Shown piece by piece: positions 8,850 to 19,126 of a DNA stretch of 64,000 nucleotides (position 1 is its first letter; each line of letters begins with the position of its first letter). The stretch comes from Heloderma charlesbogerti. Taxonomy: Eukaryota > Chordata > Lepidosauria > Squamata > Helodermatidae. Made by a program: the position numbers and the translations under genes. The notes under the pieces are model-generated. The model did not search any database. It had not been told where the DNA came from and worked only from the letters and a program-made list of their open reading frames with translations. The stretch is taken from contig JANEZZ010001564.1 of the NCBI GenBank assembly GCA_026122225.1, positions 62,001 through 126,000 on the forward strand, written 5' to 3'.

Positions 8850-11735
8850 ATGTTGGGGGTAACGATGGACATAGGCGCATGCACTGCAATGGAGAGAACA
8901 GCTCAGATAGCGCCCAATAATAGTCTTCAGACACATGTAGGAAGAAAGCCAGACTATGAAGCACATGGTCTTCGATGTCTATATACTAATGCCCAGAGTA
9001 TGGGAAACAAACAGAACGAACTTGAACTCTTAATACAGGAGGGAAATTATGACTTGATAGGTATAACTGAGACTTGGTGGGATGACTCTCATGACTGGAA
9101 TACAGCAGTTGAAGGATATAACTTGTTCAAAAAGAACAGGAGGAACAGAAAGGGAGGTGGGGTTGCACTGTATGTGAAAAATACGTATCTCTGCACAGAA
9201 ATACAGGAGGAGGAGCTTGGTAGCCCCATCGAGAGCATCTGGGTTGAAATAAATGGAGCAAAGAATAAAAGGAACCTGGTGGTCGGAGTCTACTACCGGC
9301 CACCGAATCAAGGAGAAGACAAGGATGAAACTTTTGAAAAGCAAATAGCCAATGTTTTAAGGAAGCATGATGTAGTAGTAATGGGGGACTTCAATTTCCC
9401 CGATATTTGTTGGGAGACAAATTCTGCAAAACATGGCCCCTCCAGTAAATTCCTGACTTGTGTGGCGGATAACTTCCTCCTACAGAAAGTAGAGGACGGA
9501 ACTAGAGGATCGGCTATCCTTGACTTGATCCTAACCAACAGAGATGACTTAGTGGATAAAGTAGCAGTTACAGGAACTCTGGGGGAAAGCGACCATGTTG
9601 TACTTGAGTTCTTGGTTCTAAGGGAAGCAAAAGCCGAGTGTAGTCAAACGCGTACCCTGGATTTTAGGAAAGCTGATTTTAATAAACTCAGAACAATGAT
9701 CAGTAAGGTCCCATGGCAAGCAATGCTAGCAAGAAAAGGAGTCCAAGATGGGTGGGAACTTTTAAAAAAGGAAATTCTCAAGGCACAATCACAAACAATT
9801 CCAACAAGAAGAAAAGGTGGAAAACAACAGAAGAAGCCAATGTGGCTTCACAAAAAGCTTAGGGATGACCTGAAAACAAAAAAGGACACATATAGGAAGT
9901 GGAAAGAAGGCCATGTAACAAAGGAAGAGTACAGGCAGGTAGCACAGAATTGCAGGGATGGTGTCAGGAAGGCTAAAGCGGAGAACGAGCTGAGGTTAGC
10001 AAGGGATGCTAAAAACAACAAAAAGGCTTTCTTCAGCTACGTGCATAGTAAAAGGCAGAGGAAAGAAATGGTTGTTCAGCTATTAAATAAGGATGGCAAA
10101 ATGATAACAGATGACAAAGAAAAGGCAGAGGTGCTCAATTCCTACTTTGGCTCAGTCTTCTCCCAAAAGAGGGTCTATGACCCCCCTGGCAAAGGCGAAG
10201 TACAGGCTGAAGGGGCAGGATTGCAGCTTGAGATCGACAGGCATATGGTCAAGGAACACCTCATTACTTTGAATGAGTTCAAATCTCCAGGGCCAGATGA
10301 ACTGCATCCTAGAGTCATAAAGGAACTGGCAGAAGAACTCTCAGAACCGCTGTCTATTCTCTTTGAGAAATCATGGAGGACGGGGGAAGTGCCAGATGAC
10401 TGGAGGAGGGCTAATGTTGTCCCTATCTTCAAAAAGGGTAAAAAGGAGGAACCTGGGAACTACAGGCCAGTCAGTCTGACATCAATCCCTGGGAAAATTC
10501 TGGAGCAGATCATAAAGCAATCCATCTGGAAGCACCTTGACAACAATGCCGTGATTACTCGAAGCCAACATGGATTTGTCAAAAACAAGTCCTGCCAGAC
10601 AAATCTGATCTCATTTTTTGATCAAGTCACCTCCCTTGTAGACCGTGGGAATGCTGTAGACATCATATACCTCGACTTCAGCAAAGCTTTCGACAAAGTG
10701 CCCCATGATATCCTGATGAGCAAACTAGCTCGAAGTGGGCTAGATGAAACAACGATCCAGTGGATCCACAGTTGGCTACAGAATCGGACTCAAAGAGTGC
10801 TTATCAATGGAACCTTCTCAAGCTGGGGAGAGGTAACGAGTGGGGTACCGCAGGGCTCAGTCCTGGGCCCAGTGCTCTTCAACATTTTTATTAATGACTT
10901 GGAGGAGGAGGTGCAGGGAATGCTGATAAAATTTGCAGATGACACAAAATTGGGAGGGATAGCTAATACTTTGGAAGACAGAAACAAAATTCAAAGTGAT
11001 CTGGATAGACTGGAGTACTGGGCAGAAAACAACAGAATGGCATTTAATAGGGATAAATGCCAAGTTCTGCACCTAGGAAAAAGAAACCAAATGCACAGTT
11101 ACAAGATGGGGGATACGTGGCTCAACCACACTACGAGCGAGAAGGATCTTGGAATTGTTGTCGATCACAAGCTGAATATGAGCCAACAATGTGATGTGGC
11201 TGCAAAAAAGGCAAATGCTATTTTGGGCTGCATTCATAGAAGCATCGCTTCCAAATCCCGGGAAGTACTAGTTCCCCTCTACTCAGCACTGGTTAGGCCT
11301 CATCTGGAGTACTGTGTCCAGTTCTGGGCACCACACTTTAAGAAGGATGCAGACAAGCTGGAGAGGGTTCAAAGGAGGGCAACAAAGATGATCAGGGGAC
11401 TGGAAACAAAGCCCTATGAAGAGAGACTGAAAGAACTGGGCATGTTTAGCCTTGAGAAGAGAAGACTGAGGGGAGATATGATAGCACTCTTCAAGTACTT
11501 GAAAGGTTGTCACAGAGAAGAAGGCCAGGATCTCTTCTTGATCATCCCAGAGTGCAGGACACGGAATAATGGGCTCAAGTTACAGGAAGCCAGATTCCGG
11601 CTGAACATCAGGAAAAACTTCCTGACTGTAAGAGCAATACGACAATGGAACCAATTACCTGGGGAGGTGGTGGGCTCTCCCACACTGGAGGCCTTCAAGA
11701 CGAGGCTGGACAGCCATTTGTCAGGGATGCTCTGA
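8850..11735 (+). CDS. CR1 ORF2 protein: AP-type endonuclease and reverse transcriptase
   Basis: 961 codons from the ATG at 8850, the first in frame after the ORF1 stop; the frame is also open back to 8673, overlapping ORF1, so an earlier start cannot be excluded. Endonuclease (about 40-255): TNAQS with Asn47, ITETWW with Glu74, VVGVYYRPP, GDFNFP with Asp180 and Asn182, DLILTN with Asn230, ESDH with Asp248 and His249. Reverse transcriptase (about 520-790): [26 protein letters not shown] with Asp609, [15 protein letters not shown] with Asp697 and Asp698. The C-terminus holds the usual CR1 block ending near SPTLEAFKTRLDSHL. It would nick target DNA and copy CR1 RNA by target-primed reverse transcription. 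No stop, frameshift or missing catalytic residue was seen. Confidence 0.94.
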   Translation: MLGVTMDIGACTAMERTAQIAPNNSLQTHVGRKPDYEAHGLRCLYTNAQSMGNKQNELELLIQEGNYDLIGITETWWDDSHDWNTAVEGYNLFKKNRRNRKGGGVALYVKNTYLCTEIQEEELGSPIESIWVEINGAKNKRNLVVGVYYRPPNQGEDKDETFEKQIANVLRKHDVVVMGDFNFPDICWETNSAKHGPSSKFLTCVADNFLLQKVEDGTRGSAILDLILTNRDDLVDKVAVTGTLGESDHVVLEFLVLREAKAECSQTRTLDFRKADFNKLRTMISKVPWQAMLARKGVQDGWELLKKEILKAQSQTIPTRRKGGKQQKKPMWLHKKLRDDLKTKKDTYRKWKEGHVTKEEYRQVAQNCRDGVRKAKAENELRLARDAKNNKKAFFSYVHSKRQRKEMVVQLLNKDGKMITDDKEKAEVLNSYFGSVFSQKRVYDPPGKGEVQAEGAGLQLEIDRHMVKEHLITLNEFKSPGPDELHPRVIKELAEELSEPLSILFEKSWRTGEVPDDWRRANVVPIFKKGKKEEPGNYRPVSLTSIPGKILEQIIKQSIWKHLDNNAVITRSQHGFVKNKSCQTNLISFFDQVTSLVDRGNAVDIIYLDFSKAFDKVPHDILMSKLARSGLDETTIQWIHSWLQNRTQRVLINGTFSSWGEVTSGVPQGSVLGPVLFNIFINDLEEEVQGMLIKFADDTKLGGIANTLEDRNKIQSDLDRLEYWAENNRMAFNRDKCQVLHLGKRNQMHSYKMGDTWLNHTTSEKDLGIVVDHKLNMSQQCDVAAKKANAILGCIHRSIASKSREVLVPLYSALVRPHLEYCVQFWAPHFKKDADKLERVQRRATKMIRGLETKPYEERLKELGMFSLEKRRLRGDMIALFKYLKGCHREEGQDLFLIIPECRTRNNGLKLQEARFRLNIRKNFLTVRAIRQWNQLPGEVVGSPTLEAFKTRLDSHLSGML

Positions 11736-11822
11736 CTTGGATTCCTGCATTGAGCAGGGGGTTGGACTCGATGGCCTTGTAGGCCCCTTCCAACCCTACT
11801 ATTCTATGATTCTATGATTCTA
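11736..11822 (+). repeat. CR1 copy B 3' UTR with terminal octamer repeat
   Basis: Carries 'ggttggactcgatggcc' and ends 'ctattctatgattctatgat' then 'tcta'. The repeated octamer is the CR1 3' signature needed for recognition by its own reverse transcriptase. Confidence 0.9.
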
Positions 11823-12164
11823 ACCCTCAACACTCTTCCCCAGTGGAGCTGCGTATGGCATATGTTAAGGAGATGAGAATTTGGGGCTAGAATTAAGCAC
11901 TTTTGTGCAAATATTCCACTTGTTTTAAAAGCCAGAACTGGAGTGGGGAGGAGAAGTGGAGGAGAGTTAGGGGCTACTGTCTCACTGAGGAAGTTGCACT
12001 CCCAAAGAGAACCACTTTTTGTTCTCTCTTCTTCCAGCTGTTTTCCGTGACTGCCTTCTCATCTGCTCAAGGATGCTGAAAGGAAGCATAGTGCACAGAA
12101 GGGAACCTCAGTCCCATTGATTGGTAGTGAATGGTATTATTTTGGAGCTACCCCCACACACACC
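11823..12164. other. non-coding flank of CR1 copy B
   Basis: No ORF and no recognised repeat. Ends with a short (CA) run next to the Helitron-like element. Confidence 0.5.
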
Positions 12165-12712
12165 TCTATAATAATAATGGAGGATGTTTGTCCGTCTGTC
12201 TGTCCATCTGTCAGACCCGCGAAGGCCATGAAACCTAGCCACCTAAAACTTGGCATGCATATGAAGAGGACCCTACAGGTATGCAGCACAGGGCTATTTT
12301 TAAAAAAAATGTTTTAATTCATTTTAATTAATTTAAATGTGTCTGTATGGTTGAAGCCTGCAGTAACATCTTCAGTCCCTAGGGGCGGATTTACCAAACC
12401 AGCATATAGCTTTGCAGTCGATAGAGTTTGAAGCCATGGGAGATTAGACAGCTGAGCGCCAGAATTATACACCTGCCCCCTGCTCTGGAGCAGCCCCGCC
12501 CCTCAGGGGAATGGAGAGTGGACAGACCTCTCCCTTAGGGGGCTATGGGTGCACCATGAGAGGCCATGCCTAGGGGTGCCAGCAGGTGTGGCTTCCCTCA
12601 GATGGTGCAGGCACAACGTGCCCACCTCCAACAGCTGCATACGTGCACTCTGAGCCTTCGTTGTACCAAGGTACGGGATTCCCACCCACATGAAGCCAGG
12701 CCGGTTCACTAG
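12165..12712 (+). mobile_element. Helitron-like non-autonomous element (candidate)
   Basis: Begins TCTATAATAATAATGG and is followed by a 'gtccgtctgtctgtcc' tract, and ends 'ggccggttcaCTAG' immediately before a T. Animal Helitrons start with TC, end with CTRR, and insert before T, and many share a TCTATA start. The base before the start is C rather than the expected A, and the hairpin usually found just before the 3' end is weak here. No Rep-helicase is encoded. I call it a candidate only. Confidence 0.45.
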
Positions 12713-13614
12713 TTTATATATGAATATAAAATTTGGAAAGAGCAAGACCTGAAGCTGGGACTTACATCTCACACCACGGCCCCCCCACCCCCAGTTCCTG
12801 TCTCTACAGCAGGAGGGGGCTGCAAGTTGATGGAGGAGAATTTTGAAACATACACACACAGAGACGCTGCTGAATGGGTTCCCAGCTGCTCCTTCCTTCA
12901 GCAGGACTTCGATCATCGAGAGCAGTTTCCCCCTTCCCTTCTTGCTCCGTCTTGCTTAAAAAGAAAAGGCCAAACTACTTCCTTCTCTCTCAATTTTTTT
13001 TTTGAACTGGCACTCTTTTGTTACTGTGCAACTATTGCAATTTAAGAAGAGACAAATGTTCTTCCTTCCTTCCTTCTTTTCTCCCTTCCCTCCAACTGCA
13101 GGCTTCCAGGGTCTCCCTTCCCAGTGATTCCCCTGCCTCTCATCCTAATTCTGAAGCTGGAGAGGTCAGCATTGCCAGCAGTCACTCCTTCGTGTCTGCT
13201 GAGCCTCCACATGTCTCCTCCCAGCCTCCAGTGAGGAGAATTGCCCTCTGCCTTCTCCCAAGTGGCAACCAGGCCTCTCACAGCTTTCCAAGCTCCCTTG
13301 CTCCATATTGATCAGGAGAAAGGAGGGTCAAGAGAAAAGAGCCATGCGCAAAGCAAGGCAGGGAAAGGCAGGGCAACTCCAACACATCCCTCTTGCCTAC
13401 TGGAGTATTTTCTCCCACCAGATGCTTCAGTTGCACATTGCTGTTATTTTTTCTGCACTGCAGCTGCATCCCTTCCCCCAAGGTCAGATTTGTATTTTTT
13501 TGGTTTTTTGCTGTAAGGGAAAAGACGGAACAAACACTGGGAAAATACGGGTTACAGCAGAATGCTTGTGCTATCTGGACTCCCTGTGAGTGAGTGAGTG
13601 AGTGAGTGAATGAA
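12713..13614. other. non-coding, pyrimidine-rich, with a (GAGT)n tract
   Basis: Contains C-runs at 12780-12791, a 'ttccttccttccttc' stretch at 13060-13076, and a (TGAG)n tract at 13588-13609. The overlapping short ORFs in several frames come from biased composition. Confidence 0.5.
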
Positions 13615-13870
13615 TCTAAAATATTTATATACAGTTCTTCATTATCAAATTACAGGGCGATGTTCAAATGCATTAAAACAATAATTGAAATAAAACACAA
13701 AAGATAAAAACCATGACAAATAAAATCTACAAAGCTGGGCATTAAAATCAGCAAATGCCTGGATGTACAGGTAAGTTTTCAACAGCCACCTAAACATTCT
13801 CAAGGGTAGTGCCTGTCTTACTGCATAAAATGTGAATGAAGGGAGCAGAGCCATTCTGCTATAAACATCA
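13615..13870 (-). mobile_element. L2-like LINE 3' end, degenerate
   Basis: The layout 'ttatatacagttcttcatta', 'gggcgatgttcaa', then A-rich DNA with many 'aaataaaa' groups, then 'gcctggatgtacaggtaagt', parallels the antisense 3' end of the L2 element at 59.88-60.10 kb ('ctgggcgatgtacaa', 'gcctgcctgaacaacc'). No coding capacity is left. Confidence 0.55.
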
Positions 13871-13961
13871 CGTCTAGGAGTGCTCCTGCTTTTCCAGTAG
13901 AGAAAGAAGCAGTGCTGAAAAGATAAATTTTGAAGCGCACGGGATCATCACAAGCACCATG

Positions 13962-14040
13962 AATGCCGCCTTGAGTGTTCTACCATTTGGGGGTGGGGTG
14001 GGGGGTAGAAAGGCGGGGTACAAAACAAATAAATAAAAGA
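13962..14040 (+). repeat. LINE/SINE 3' terminus fragment
   Basis: 'gccgccttgagtgttctacc' followed by 'gaaaggcggggtacaaaaca' and 'aataaataaa' is the usual end of L2-mobilised elements in this window (compare 33525-33583 and 20215-20275). Confidence 0.5.
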
Positions 14041-14102
14041 AGATAATACCCATAGCAAGGCCCCAAAGGAGAGTCCAAAAATGCAGGTAGCTGTGTTGAT
14101 CC

Positions 14103-14128
14103 ATCTCTCTCTCTCTCTCTCTCTCTCT
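14103..14128. repeat. (CT)n microsatellite
   Basis: A perfect CT dinucleotide run of about 26 bases. Confidence 0.9.
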
Positions 14129-14347
14129 GCCTTATATGCCTTTTTAAAAAAGCTAATGGGTCATAATTATCTATTCCAGACCCAGCCACCCCCAAATACT
14201 TTGCATTACAACAGGGACAGTGCAACACAATCTAGTGCTGCTGGGAAAATCCATTTCCCCTCAGCACCTGTGAGGTCTGCAGCTAAGCTCAGAAAGAACA
14301 GGGAAGCCTGAGGGGGTGGGGGTGGGAGAGGACATCAGCGTCCCTGC

Positions 14348-15019
14348 TAGGGATGTCAGAGAATTCCTGTAGGGACTGAGATGGGATCGAATTCCCTTTA
14401 GTCCATGCCACGGAATCCTCTGCGGAATGACACCACGAGGTCCTGCGGAGCCAGCAGTCATGTGGCTTTTTTTTCGTCGTCTGCAAAGAGTTGCGGAATT
14501 TTCGTGAATAAAAACGCAGTGTAGTATATTCCGATAATAAATATGTAAGGTTTTTTAAAAAATGAATTGTGCTCACCGCCTTGTTTGTGGGTGTTCTTTT
14601 TAAATTGAAATCCTCTGTCTCCATTTACTTTCAGCCACATGGTCATTTTAAAAGGTTTTTTTCTTTCTTTAAAACAGCGCAGCCTTAAACAAAGAGTTTA
14701 TCGCTCAGGCACACCCAAGACAGCCTTCTTTTGGGAAGCCCCAAGTGTTTTGGCTGAAAGTAAATGGAGACAGAGGCTTTCAATTCTTTAAAAAATACAT
14801 AAATATTTACAAAAAATAGCGATTCTCATGGAAGTTATGCAGACTCACGGAGACGGCTGGGCACCGGAATTATGGTTTTCAGTACGGATTTATCTTCATA
14901 ATTTTCGGAGCGGAAAAAAAAGAGGAGCATTCCAGGGGCTTGAGAACGGCGGAACAGGGCACTGGCCGCAAACTGTGGAAGTCAAGCAGCACGGAAGGTA
15001 CACACTTCGTACATCCCTA
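14348..15019. mobile_element. hAT-like non-autonomous element, TAGGGATGT family, copy 1
   Basis: Ends TAGGGATGT (14348) and ACATCCCTA (15019) and is flanked by a perfect 8-bp direct repeat gtccctgc (14340-14347 and 15020-15027). An 8-bp target-site duplication with short inverted ends is the mark of the hAT superfamily. Inside it, 'tctgtctccatttactttca' (14618-14637) is inverted at 14752-14771. No transposase ORF. A second copy with the same ends lies at 55494-56220. Confidence 0.85.
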
Positions 15020-15127
15020 GTCCCTGCTAATCAAAAAGCCTGGGTGCTTTGCCCCTGTGAGTCCTGGCTCCACTATGCCACTGGAAAGAGGAGCCTGGCT
15101 CTTGCTTCGTGGAAGACATTGACTGGG

Positions 15128-15470
15128 TTTGGACAATCGCATAAGGAGAAGAAGCCATTGTGGCTTCTCCCCCCACCCCCACGTGTGTTGTGTGCGCAAC
15201 CGCCATTTGCATAATTGCCCATGATGCAGCATGGGTTGGCGTGTTGTCTGAACCCAGTGCGCAGCACGGTGGGGGTTGCTTCGTGCCCACACTACAATCC
15301 ACGACGTGCAGTAGGGGTTGTTGGGTGGGTACGAAGTCAACCTGCTGTGCCACGTTTGGACAACATGCTAACCCACCCTGCGTCACCGGGAATTATGCAA
15401 ATGGTGGTCATGAGTGGCACATGTGGGGGAGAAGCCACAATGGCTTCTTCTCTCTACGCAATGGTCCAAA
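15128..15470. repeat. long imperfect palindrome (foldback element)
   Basis: The left end 'tttggacaatcgcataagga' pairs with the right end 'ctctctacgcaatggtccaaa', and 'gaagccattgtggcttctcc' (15151-15170) has its exact reverse complement at 15427-15446. Matching continues inward through 'ccatttgcataatt' (15204-15217) and 'aattatgcaaatgg' (15392-15405) to a centre near 15299, so each arm is roughly 170 bases. It explains overlapping long ORFs on both strands here. Confidence 0.8.
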
Positions 15471-16967
15471 CACCCCAATTGACTGGGCTGGCACAACATG
15501 ACAACCCATCATGGGTGACAAGCCACAGTGGGTTGTTGTGTCGTCCAAAGCCGGACCAATTCCCACAAGGTGGCTTTTGCATGGGCAACAAGCCACCCCA
15601 AATGTACATGGCTTGGTCTTGGGGTTGTTGTACCCACGATGGGTTGGCATGTCATCCGAACCCAGACATGCCAACCACTGTGGGTTGTGTCCATTGGACA
15701 GCGAGCCACTCAGCAAGAGTGGCAGAAACCCCTGCCACTTTTCCAAGCACGGCCACAACTGCTTTTCACAATTGTGGCTGAGCTGCTTCCAGTGCCCCCT
15801 GCCAGTGACAGCCCCTCCAGCTGTGCCCAAACATCTCCCCCTGGCTCCTGCCAAGCCCCCGATCCCTGCTCCAATCACGACCCCAGTCACAGTCTTCATT
15901 TTAAAAATGTATATATACTATTTGCGCGAAATGGGACTGGAAAATATTTTTTGCATTTTTCCGATCCTGGGAAAAGTGCACAAGTAGGCCCCCTTTTTTA
16001 AATCAGGGTTTTGGAGTTGCAAAGTGCACAACTCTGACTGTCAAAAATATACAGGTTTTCCTTGCCTGGAGCCTTGTATGTTTGAGCTGTCAAGCATACA
16101 AGCTAACAGGCAAGTCTACACTGTATATTGGCAGGTTTGGCAGCCTTTGACAGTTGACAGGTGGGGAAATGGGGTGTAGATCACCCCCGTAGCAAGGTCA
16201 TCCCCAGGGTTCAAAAGGTTGCCCAGAACTTCGGAGTCCCCTTCTTCAAATCCCCACACACTCTGTCCACGATTTCTACAGTGCAAGTTGCACCCCCTCC
16301 CTAGTGCTTTGCAAGACAGAAGCAGTAGACAGAGGTCTCTGACCCGTGTATGCTGTCAAAAGTGCAAATTGGCCCTAAGGGAATATTTTATTTGCTTTCT
16401 TTTTGATCAACACCAGGGAAGTATAACACCAGGGAAGTATAACAGGATTGGGAAAGCAGATCTGCATGGGTAAGATCAAGCTAGGACTTCAAACCTTTTG
16501 TTTTCTCGGCAGAGAGAGGGGCAGTCACTACTTCACACCATAGTGGCTTTGGTTTGTGTTTTATATTGGTTTGTGTTTGTTTATTTCTAGAGGATCCCAC
16601 CCCGTCAACTGAATGAAGTAATGAAGAGAAATGCGGAGAAAACAGTTTCAAAAATCTTGGGGTTGGTTGCTGGAGTTCTCCATAACTGGCCTCTTGTGAA
16701 ACACCACAACTCTCATCAAGAGCATGTAAGATGTGAGTTGAAGAAGTGCTGTATGCCTCTTGTGTACATAAAGCTCCCTCCAAAACTGCTCCTTATGAAT
16801 TGGTGCTCATGACAGGCTGTCCAGATTGCAGGCTGTCCAGACTGACAACAAAATATGTGCATGAACATTTTAGATATTCCCTTTGCATTTGTTTTTGTCA
16901 TAATGAAGTTAACAAAGCCTCGTGAGGTGTCACATCCTGATGCCATGCTATACCAGGAGCATAGAAT
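15471..16967. other. non-coding; short inverted motifs, then single-copy DNA
   Basis: 15480-15730 holds further inverted and direct copies of a motif like 'acccatgatgggttg', possibly another foldback. A hairpin at 16058-16112 has arms 'cttgcctggagccttgtatg' and 'catacaagctaacaggcaag'. No gene found. Confidence 0.45.
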
Positions 16968-17835
16968 CAAAGAATTGGAAGGGGCCATTTAGGCCAGGGG
17001 CCTCCAACCTTTTTGGACCAGTGGGGACATAGGGGAATTTGAGAAACTGCTGTGGCCACTACCACAAAATGGCTCCCATGGAGGAAATGGCTAGTCACAT
17101 AAAGGCTGCGTCGGGGCCTTGCTAGGCAAAAGGGAAGGGGAGAAAGAGTGAGGCTAGAGGCTGGGAGTGGAGAGAAACAGCGAGATAAAGAGGTGAGTAG
17201 GAGAGAAAGAGCAAGGCTAGGGGCTAGGAGTGGAAAGAAACAGCAAGATAAAGAGGTGAGTGGGAGAGAAAGAGCAAGGCTAGGGGCTAGGAAGGCAGAG
17301 AAAGAAGAAAGCTAGAGATGGAGAAGGGAGAAAAATAGCGAGGAAAGGGGTTGGGTAGAGAGAAATAGCAAGGCTAGAGTCTGGGAGTGGAGAGTTAGAG
17401 AGAGAGCAAAGGGGAAAGATCTGTGAGGATGGAAGAAGACTGGGCAGGGCCAGGAAACAACTCTTTCCTTCTCTTCCTGCTCACCAAACAGTGGTAGGTT
17501 CAGGAACAGGAAGGAGAACCTGATGCCCTAACATTTTTCAAGTTTTTTTAATTAAAAATAATTTCTTGAAGGGGCAAGGAGTGGAGAGCTTCACAGGCTT
17601 CATTGGAGGTCCCTGCAGGTGCTGCATTGGGGACCCCTAATTTAGGCCATCGAGTCCAACTCCCTGCTCAGTGTAGGAATCCAGTTTAAAGCATCCCTAA
17701 CAGATGGCTGTCTAGTCTCTGCTTGAATATCTCCAGTAAGCTCACCATCTTCCTAGGTGGTTGGTTCCACCGTCTGAGTGCTCTGACCATTAGGAAGTTT
17801 TTCCTGCTTTTCAATTGAAACACTAATACGTCACT
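16968..17835 (-). mobile_element. CR1 3' end, split by a hAT-like element
   Basis: 16968-16994 ('agaattggaaggggcc') and 17640-17835 ('ccatcgagtccaactccctg', 'catccctaacagatggctg', 'ggaagtttttcctgc') together match the antisense of the last 250 bases of CR1 copies A and B. The hAT-like element 16995-17639 lies between the two parts. Confidence 0.85.
16995..17639. mobile_element. hAT-like non-autonomous element with internal minisatellite
   Basis: Starts CAGGGGCCTCCAACC and ends GGGGACCCCTA; the ends are imperfect inverted repeats of the CAGGGG hAT type. A perfect 8-bp direct repeat atttaggc flanks it (16987-16994, 17640-17647), and removing one copy plus the element restores a continuous CR1 3' end. 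The interior (17140-17400) is about four tandem purine-rich units of roughly 62 bases with 'aagaggtgagtgggagagaa'. No transposase. Confidence 0.88.
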
Positions 17836-19126
17836 TGGGTTGAGAGGATTTTAGCATAATATGAAAATATCTAGGCTACCTACTCTAAAAGAGCATGCGT
17901 GATATTCTCTGCTTTCTCTTTTCCTCTTCCCCCCCTTTCTTCTTTTGCATTTGCTGTGTGCTTTTTCTATCTCAATAGATCAGCGTAGGGTTACATTCTG
18001 TATGTGGTTTTAAATTCAAATTCCTAATTTTAGGATATATTATATATACTGATTTTATCAGCTTCTCCCAAAGGATTGGATTGGCAGAGTTGTGGCAGTG
18101 GTAAAATGACTGGTAAAAGTTGCATATTGCAGCGTTGAGCCATGCATGGTTAACTAAGATGTACAAAATGTAATGTACATCTGGCAATGTACAAAAAAAT
18201 AGGTAAATAGGAAAAATAGCATATACATTTTCCTGACTATGTGTAACACACAGACTTATATATGTTATTTAGCTTAGATACCCAACTTTCATTAGACAGT
18301 TAGACTCTCTGTAGGCTCCGTTACTCTACATGTTCCACAAGCATATCCGTGATATACTAAAGATGGTAATCAGTTAGTTACTTTGTTTCATTAGTGATAT
18401 TTTTGTATTGTCATGTGAATGCTTCTTTTTTGTTGCCTGTATTTTACCTTTTTTGAAAATAAAATAAAATTCCATGGGGAACAAAGTTAATCAAAGTGTG
18501 GTAAATGGGAAGTCTTTTGGGGGGTGGGGGCCCCTATTTTGGATTGCTTTGGTGAAGAAAAATATTGGCACCTTGCTATATCTCTTTATAATCCCCTCTT
18601 CACTATAACTTCTTTTGAAAAAAATATTCCAGTACTGTGTTTGTAAAAGATACATTTGTCAAGAGAATCTGTTTTGTTCAATTATTCTAACTGCTATTGA
18701 TTGCCATCTTCTCAGGGTATTGGAAATTGGGGAAACTGTTGGTAACTGATTACATAAGATACCCATAAGTGTTACTAAGAACCATCAGTTTAACAGAGAT
18801 ATGTAAAAATGTATTGTTCATTAATATAAAAACCTATAAAAATATATGTACAACAAATAAATATGGCTGATGGTAAATAACAGTGATAACAGTAAATATC
18901 CATCCACATGTCTAACAGAGAGAATATTGTTATAGAAAAGCTGGAGGCCAAGAAGAGGTTCCAAAAGAAAATATGTCCAGAATGCACTTGTAAGAGAGGT
19001 GATCCACTTTAACAGTTGCTTTGGCTTCTGCTTCGAGTATCGTGGTGTTTCAGATTCTTTGGGCAGATGCTGGTGGTCCAGTGGTCATGCAGAGGACATG
19101 CAACAGTTATGCTAGATTAAGAAAAA
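17836..19126. other. AT-rich single-copy-like DNA
   Basis: No gene and no recognisable transposable element. The short ORFs have no protein features. Confidence 0.5.

Larger units (their letters stand above)
7480..11822 (+). mobile_element. CR1 LINE, copy B, near full length with both ORFs open
   Basis: Complete in outline: a GC-richer 5' UTR (about 7480-7800, containing 'gagcagagcagagcagagca' and a T-run at 7646-7658), ORF1 (7801-8826), ORF2 (8850-11735), and a 3' UTR ending in about two and a half copies of the CR1 octamer 'attctatg'. Both frames are uninterrupted, in contrast to copy A. The 5' boundary is inferred from the start of the G+C-rich segment, so full length is likely but not proven. 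I see no clear target-site duplication, which is common for CR1. Confidence 0.92.

Noticed and set aside
13060..13076. CRISPR-like or other spaced repeats
   Set aside because: Only simple-sequence runs were seen; no repeat-spacer pattern occurs anywhere in the window.
15160..16001. Several overlapping ORFs of 110-190 codons on both strands
   Set aside because: They sit on a long palindrome and repeated motifs, have no domain-like sequence, and mirror each other across strands.
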